Shown here: positions 24,285 to 28,247 of the stretch, piece after piece
Layout of the letters: every line of letters begins with the position of its first letter
Numbering within the stretch: the first letter of the stretch is position 1
DNA from: Bacillota bacterium
GTDB taxonomy: Bacteria; Bacillota; Peptococcia; Peptococcales; Peptococcaceae
Direction: 5' to 3'
Assembly: GCA_023443145.1 (NCBI GenBank)
Contig: JAEZVS010000014.1
Coordinates: 1 to 28,247, forward strand
DNA: 28,247 bases
Position numbers and translations under genes: made by a program
Notes under the pieces: model-generated
The model's input: the letters and a program-made list of their open reading frames with translations, nothing else
The model's database searches: none
Told to the model about the DNA's origin: nothing

Positions 24285-24773
24285 TTAATCAACTCGGGCC
24301 ATGGCTGTTGCACCGCTGCGTGAAAGCTCGGTGATGCCGTAAGATTTAATGATATCAATAAATGCATCCACCTTAGCCGGTTTGCCAGTGATTTCTACAA
24401 TAAGGCTGTCGGTGGTGAGACTGACCACATTGCCTTTGAACACGTTGCATAGTTCCATGGCCTGGCTTAATTTTTCGGGGCTGGTTGCCAGCTTTACCAG
24501 AGCAATTTCCCTGAGAACGGCATTTTCCAGTGAAAGCACCGTCACCTGCCGCACCTCTTCCAGTTTTTCACATTGGGCAATGATCTGGTCAATATCGGCG
24601 CGTTCGCCGGATACAGTCATGGTGATGCGGGAAATACGCGGATTATCGGTGGTGGACACCGTCAGGGTATCGATGTTGTAGCCTTTTCTGCTGAACAAAC
24701 TGGCAATACGGGTTAAGATGCCGTAGTTGTTGTCCACAATAAGGCAGAGCACTTCTTGTTTGTGCGCGTTCAT
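24285..24773 (-). CDS. ilvN: Acetolactate synthase small (regulatory) subunit
   Basis: The 162-residue protein is a typical bacterial small subunit. An N-terminal ACT domain (about residues 5-80; CLIVDNNYGILTRIASLFSRKGYNID) binds feedback valine in the family, and the C-terminal half (about 85-162; VFKGNVVSLTTDSLIVEITG) is the ALS_ss_C domain. It activates and regulates IlvB. GGAGGTG lies a few bases before the ATG. It follows ilvB after 10 bp. Confidence 0.97.
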   Translation of the reverse strand: MNAHKQEVLCLIVDNNYGILTRIASLFSRKGYNIDTLTVSTTDNPRISRITMTVSGERADIDQIIAQCEKLEEVRQVTVLSLENAVLREIALVKLATSPEKLSQAMELCNVFKGNVVSLTTDSLIVEITGKPAKVDAFIDIIKSYGITELSRSGATAMARVD

Positions 24774-24783
24774 AAGGCACCTC

Positions 24784-26445
24784 CTACTCAGTCATGATGA
24801 TGTCGGCGACGGTACCGCCATTGGGAATCATGGGCAATACCTGCTCGCTGCGCCCAATTTCGCACCAGATAAGGGTGGGCCCGTCGTGGGAGAGGGCTTT
24901 TGCAAAAGCATCTTTAAATTCGGCCAAATTTTTAGGCCGTGCGCCCTGTGCCCCCATGGCTTGAGCCATGGCCACATAGTCCGTTTCACGGAAAAAGTCG
25001 GTGAGGGCATAGCGGTCTTTATAGATGTAATGTTGCCATTGACGCGGCATGCCCAGGGCATGATTGTCTAAAATAACGGTAACGATGGGCATCTTATAAT
25101 GAACCGCCGTGGCCACTTCATTCATATTCATATGGAAGGAACCGTCTCCGGTGACATGCACAATCTGCCGCTCCGGATAGGCCTTATAGGCGCCCATGGC
25201 CGCACCGTAGCCGAAGCCCATGGCCCCCAGACCGCCGGAAGTGATGAAACTCCGAGGCACGCTGCGCCCGCCATATTGAGCCGCCCACATTTGGTGCTGA
25301 CCCACGTCGGTAACGAAAATGGCGTCTTCTTTCGCCAGCGCATGACACGCCTTCATCACATCCTGAGGCACCAGCGCCTGCTCGTCACTCTCCGGATCAA
25401 AGTCTTGGGCCTGCATCTCAGAAAGCGCTTCCAGCCAAGCACTGCGGTCTTTTTCGTCAATCATAGGCAGCAGCCGATTCAGCACTTCCCGAGCATCGCC
25501 TACAATGGTTTGATCCACCGCCACATTTTTATTGTGTTCCGACGCATCAATATCCACATGAATGATGTGGGCGTTGGGTGCAAAGGCTTTCACATTCAGC
25601 GCCACCCGGTCGGAAAAACGGGTGCCCAGAGCGATGACCAAATCACAGGCCTCCACCGCCATATTGGAGCTTTTGCGTCCGTGCATGCCCACCATGCCCA
25701 AATTAAGAGGATTTTCCGGATGCATAAGACCAATGCCCATCACACTGTGGAAAGCAGGAATCTGGCCGGCATCCATCATACGATTGAGGGCTTCCGACGA
25801 ATTGGAAGAAATCAGCCCGCCGCCGGCATAAATCAGTGGACGCTGAGACTGATTGATGCGTTCGGCCGCTTCTTTGAGAGACGCTTCATTCAGCGCAGGG
25901 GTTTCTCGACGGAGCAGGTCCACAGGCTCATAATCTGCCAATTGGGCCGTCACGTCTTTGGGAATATCCACCAGAACCGGGCCTTTTCGTCCGGAATTGG
26001 CAATTTGGAAGGCTCTGGCAATGGTTTCCGCAAGATCTTCAGCATCCCGAACCACAAAATTATGTTTGGTAATGGGCATCGTGATGCCTGTAATGTAAAT
26101 CTCCTGAAAAGCGTCTTTGCCGGTCAAGCTTTGCGCCACGTTACCGGTAATGGCAACAAGGGGCACGCTGTCCATATAGGCATCGGCAATGCCTGTCACC
26201 AAGTTGGTGGCCCCGGGACCGCTGGTTGCCAGTACCACACCGGTTTTTCCGGTGGCCCGGGCATAGCCGTTGGCCGCATAACAGGCGCCTTGTTCATCAA
26301 CGGTAAGAATGTGCTCCAGTTCATCCTGATAATCGTGAAGGGCATCGTAAATATTAAGAACAGCCCCGCCCGGATAACCGAAAATAGTGTCGACACCGTG
26401 GTCAATAAGAGACTTGATTAAGATTTCTGAACCTGTATATTGCAT
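24784..26445 (-). CDS. ilvB: Acetolactate synthase large (catalytic) subunit
   Basis: The ThDP-dependent enzyme condenses two pyruvates, or pyruvate and 2-ketobutyrate, as the first common step of branched-chain amino acid synthesis. At 553 residues it is of normal length. The catalytic Glu is E51 (VDEQGACYAANGYARATG; the residue before it is Asp where many homologues have His). ATSGPGATNLVTGIADAYMDS and the ThDP-Mg motif GDGS at 433-436, ending NH about 26 residues later, are present. A GTG at 26451 is in frame, but the ATG at 26445 is better spaced from GAGGTG. It is first in the operon ilvB-ilvN-ilvC-ilvD, behind a consensus promoter. Confidence 0.98.
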   Translation of the reverse strand: MQYTGSEILIKSLIDHGVDTIFGYPGGAVLNIYDALHDYQDELEHILTVDEQGACYAANGYARATGKTGVVLATSGPGATNLVTGIADAYMDSVPLVAITGNVAQSLTGKDAFQEIYITGITMPITKHNFVVRDAEDLAETIARAFQIANSGRKGPVLVDIPKDVTAQLADYEPVDLLRRETPALNEASLKEAAERINQSQRPLIYAGGGLISSNSSEALNRMMDAGQIPAFHSVMGIGLMHPENPLNLGMVGMHGRKSSNMAVEACDLVIALGTRFSDRVALNVKAFAPNAHIIHVDIDASEHNKNVAVDQTIVGDAREVLNRLLPMIDEKDRSAWLEALSEMQAQDFDPESDEQALVPQDVMKACHALAKEDAIFVTDVGQHQMWAAQYGGRSVPRSFITSGGLGAMGFGYGAAMGAYKAYPERQIVHVTGDGSFHMNMNEVATAVHYKMPIVTVILDNHALGMPRQWQHYIYKDRYALTDFFRETDYVAMAQAMGAQGARPKNLAEFKDAFAKALSHDGPTLIWCEIGRSEQVLPMIPNGGTVADIIMTE

Positions 26446-26487
26446 AACCACACCTCTTCTCCTTCCTTAACTCGTGTAATGGTCCAT

Positions 26488-26516
26488 ACTATACAGACTT
26501 TCTCTAATCTTGTCAA
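26488..26516 (-). promoter_or_regulatory. Promoter of the ilvBNCD operon
   Basis: On the minus strand a perfect TTGACA (26511-26516), 17 bp and TATAGT (26488-26493), about 42 bp before the ilvB ATG. The short leader leaves no room for a T-box or leader-peptide attenuator. Confidence 0.8.
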
Positions 26517-26535
26517 CTGTTATATAATAATAGTT
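26515..26535. promoter_or_regulatory. AT-rich dyad overlapping the ilv -35, possible operator
   Basis: AACTGTTATATAATAATAGTT is palindromic at 16 of 21 positions and overlaps the -35 of the ilv promoter. It is placed to act as a repressor site (or UP element). I cannot name the regulator; it does not closely match a CodY box. Confidence 0.35.
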
Positions 26536-26776
26536 TCGCTATTCTTTTTATAAGTTCATTTTATGTCCGTTTATTCTGCTTAACCACGCAATTTTTTATG
26601 CCTCATTCAAACAGATTGATTATTGTTTATTTTGTACAACGACAGATGTGTCACCTGATGCAAAACAGTTGTCTTTATGCAGGGGACGTATAGCCATACG
26701 AAACAACCCCCTCTTTTCTCCGCCCGTCATCTGCGTTATACTGGTAGCAACACCCGAAGAAACGGAGACATCCTTT

Positions 26777-27661
26777 ATGACAGATGCCAATCATACTGTG
26801 AATCACCTACAACGTCGCATCATCGCCATTCACGACTTATGCGGCTTGGGACATTCATCTCTGGCTGTGGCCCTGCCGATTATTTCGGCCTTCGGCCATC
26901 AGGTGCTGCCTGTGCCCACTGCGGTGCTGTCCAGTCAAACCGACGGCTTTACAGACTACAGCCAGCACGATCTCACCGCCACCTTAAGCGACTACCTGAC
27001 ACATTGGCAGAAGGTGGGCGTTCGCGCCGACGCTTTATATTCCGGCTATTTGGCCAATCCCCGCCAAATGCAGCACGTGGCATTTTGCGCCCGCCACCTG
27101 CTGGCAGAACACGCTCTGGTCCTGATTGACCCCGTTTTAGGCGACGGCGGTCGGCTCTACAGCCATTTTGACCAAGAAATGGTGACCGCCATGCGCGAGC
27201 TCATTCGCTGCGCCCACATCATCACCCCCAATATAACCGAACTGTGCCTCCTGAGCGATTTAAATCCAGCCGTGCCCCTTTCAGATGCAGATTTGCGCGC
27301 CGCCGTGCGCCACCTTTCTGCAGAAGGGCCGAAGGTCGTGGTGGTGACCTCTTTCGCCTCTAAAGATAATGAGCTGCACACCCTCTGCTATGAACGCGCC
27401 GGCGACTGTTTCTCCGTTTTGAGCCAGCCGCGCATTCCGGCCCACTACCCGGGCACAGGCGATCTCTTCGCTTCAGTGCTTTTAGGCCGTCTGATGCAAG
27501 ATGCGCCCCTTACCGATGCAGCACAAACAGCTTCCGCTTTCGTATCTCGAGCCATTGCCCTGGCACTGGAGGCCCGCACCCCGCCTCGCGAAGGTGTGCC
27601 CTTTGAAGCTTTACTTCATCCGTTATCCGGCGGTTTTTTTCCGAAACTTTCGGGTAAGTAA
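26777..27661 (+). CDS. Pyridoxamine/pyridoxal kinase (PdxY/ThiD-type, ribokinase superfamily)
   Basis: The 294-residue protein fits ATP-dependent kinases that phosphorylate B6 vitamers. It shows IIAIHDLCGLGHSSLAVALP near the N-terminus, PTAVLSSQTDGF, the substrate-site segment YSGYLANPRQ, DPVLGDGGRLY, ITPNITELCLL and the catalytic HYPGTGDLFASVLLG with the general-base Asp. The order and wording match the pyridoxamine kinase group in Bacillota. An open frame starts at 26648, but GGAG is nine bases before the ATG at 26777 and the extension shows no similarity. B6 phosphate is a cofactor of the transaminases that finish valine and isoleucine synthesis, though this gene is divergent from the ilv operon. 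Confidence 0.9.
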   Translation: MTDANHTVNHLQRRIIAIHDLCGLGHSSLAVALPIISAFGHQVLPVPTAVLSSQTDGFTDYSQHDLTATLSDYLTHWQKVGVRADALYSGYLANPRQMQHVAFCARHLLAEHALVLIDPVLGDGGRLYSHFDQEMVTAMRELIRCAHIITPNITELCLLSDLNPAVPLSDADLRAAVRHLSAEGPKVVVVTSFASKDNELHTLCYERAGDCFSVLSQPRIPAHYPGTGDLFASVLLGRLMQDAPLTDAAQTASAFVSRAIALALEARTPPREGVPFEALLHPLSGGFFPKLSGK

Positions 27662-27692
27662 TCAATAGCACGATATTATGGGAGGAAACAAG

Positions 27693-28013
27693 ATGGGCAA
27701 AGCGTTTTATGGCGTTTACGACAACATCGCCGACACTTATGAAGCCGTACTGCATCTCATCGGCACCGGTCACAAAAAAGAACATATCATTGTGGTGATG
27801 AGTCCGACGGTCCCTGTGGGCCAATACCGGGATCTTGCCAAAGCCAAACGTGAAATTCGTCAAAAAAGCCTTTTGGAAACCGTCTTTCCCCTTTGCACCT
27901 TTCGCCCCGATACATGGGAAGACCTCAGTTCGGATATTCAGATGTTACTGAAACCCCATCACAACGCTTTGGAAGCAGGTAAAATTGTATTGCTTTTGCA
28001 AACGGAGGCGTAG
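27693..28013 (+). CDS. Small YflT/general-stress-protein-17M-like protein
   Basis: The 106-residue protein begins FYGVYDNIADTYEAVLHLIGTGHKKEHIIVVMS, a pattern of strand, acidic helix and strand seen in the YflT/GSP17M family of general stress proteins. The rest is less typical and the match is moderate. No signal peptide or membrane segment. GGGAGG lies seven bases before the ATG at 27693, which is therefore preferred to an upstream in-frame ATG at 27678. It follows the kinase gene after 31 bp and probably shares its transcript. Confidence 0.6.
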   Translation: MGKAFYGVYDNIADTYEAVLHLIGTGHKKEHIIVVMSPTVPVGQYRDLAKAKREIRQKSLLETVFPLCTFRPDTWEDLSSDIQMLLKPHHNALEAGKIVLLLQTEA

Positions 28014-28087
28014 TCATTGGGGCTATCATAGACGCCGATACACCGAATAGGCGAGCACCATGCGCGCGCTCGGCTCCAAATACATAT

Positions 28088-28108
28088 AGGGCCCCGTCTT
28101 TCGGCCCT
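28088..28108 (+). other. Small hairpin before the terminator
   Basis: AGGGCC/GGCCCT with a 9-nt loop, without a T-run. It lies just before the strong terminator and may stabilise the transcript 3' end. Confidence 0.3.
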
Positions 28109-28116
28109 AATCCCAT

Positions 28117-28155
28117 AAAAAAGCCGCCCTCAGGTCTTTACCTGAGGGCGGCTTT
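28117..28155. terminator. Strong bidirectional terminator
   Basis: The 14-bp stem (AAGCCGCCCTCAGG with CCTGAGGGCGGCTT) and a 6-nt loop have an A-run on the left and a T-run on the right. It ends the kinase/stress-protein unit and the convergent gene at the right edge. Confidence 0.92.
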
Positions 28156-28167
28156 TTACACACACCG

Positions 28168-28247
28168 CTAACGCTGCAACACGAGCGCCACTTTATTTTT
28201 TTCAGTCCTTTTGGCAAGATAGGCTCGCCAATCTTCTTCGGTGCGTT
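28168..28247 (-). CDS. 3' end of a leftward gene (partial, unknown)
   Basis: The last 25 codons of a minus-strand frame end in TAG at 28168-28170. The peptide (RTEEDWRAYLAKRTEKNK..., ending VALVLQR) is charged and of natural composition; the other two minus frames look unlike protein or stop early. It ends 13 bp before the bidirectional terminator, as a real gene would. Too little is visible to name a family; the gene continues beyond the right edge. Confidence 0.6.
   Translation of the reverse strand, partial: RTEEDWRAYLAKRTEKNKVALVLQR

Noticed and set aside
25099..26421. 440-codon open frame on the plus strand opposite ilvB
   Set aside because: It is the antisense shadow of the highly conserved ilvB gene, lacks a ribosome site, and its protein is His/Arg/Gly-rich without any family pattern.
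26446..26776. Possible T-box or leader peptide before ilvB
   Set aside because: No AGGGTGG-type T-box core and no run of Ile/Leu/Val codons in the short leader; the consensus promoter lies only about 42 bp from the start.

Overview
The window reads as chromosomal DNA of an anaerobic, fermentative Bacillota (Firmicutes) bacterium of roughly balanced G+C. The evidence is strong GGAGG-type ribosome binding sites, short intrinsic terminators, an acetate kinase, S-layer-homology and copper-amine-oxidase-N ('stalk') surface proteins, an NlpC/P60 hydrolase, an LTA-synthase-type enzyme and a second EF-G-like GTPase. Genus cannot be fixed from the sequence alone. A Peptococcus-like or Negativicutes-like gut anaerobe would fit, but this is inference.

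Layout. Positions 1-280 hold a leftward tRNA-Ala(UGC) with its own consensus promoter, running into a boxA-like rRNA leader; an rRNA gene probably lies just off the left edge. From 377 to 12202 all genes are leftward: a YeiH/UPF0324-type putative anion (sulfate) exporter with a coupled small protein; a CDGSH iron-sulfur protein followed by the branched-chain amino acid transporter pair azlC-azlD; a hypothetical protein and three UspA-type genes (four Usp domains); a large arylsulfotransferase; an NlpC/P60 cell-wall hydrolase; an LTA-synthase-like phosphoglycerol transferase; and a 59-residue small membrane-like protein. At about 12.2-12.35 kb the direction switches. Rightward genes are a secreted stalk-domain protein, ackA, a 3-hydroxyisobutyryl-CoA-hydrolase-like crotonase and an EF-G paralogue, with one leftward GNAT acetyltransferase between them. 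From 19833 to 26445 lie a leftward SLH-domain protein and the compact ilvB-ilvN-ilvC-ilvD operon. The right end has a pyridoxamine-kinase-like gene, a small YflT/GSP17M-like stress protein and the 3' end of a leftward gene.

Functional themes. Branched-chain amino acid synthesis (ilvBNCD) and transport (azlCD) are both present. Envelope biogenesis and surface display form a second theme (LTA synthase, NlpC/P60, stalk and SLH proteins). A possible sulfo-group theme (arylsulfotransferase, putative sulfate exporter) is suggestive only. Stress proteins (Usp quartet, YflT-like) recur.

The structures least explained by the genes are a cluster of DnaA-box-like sequences before ackA, two long inverted-repeat leaders (before the YeiH-type gene and before the LTA-synthase-like gene), and the tRNA-Ala/boxA arrangement. 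No CRISPR array, transposase, integrase or prophage gene was found, and I saw no clear multi-gene defence or biosynthetic system.
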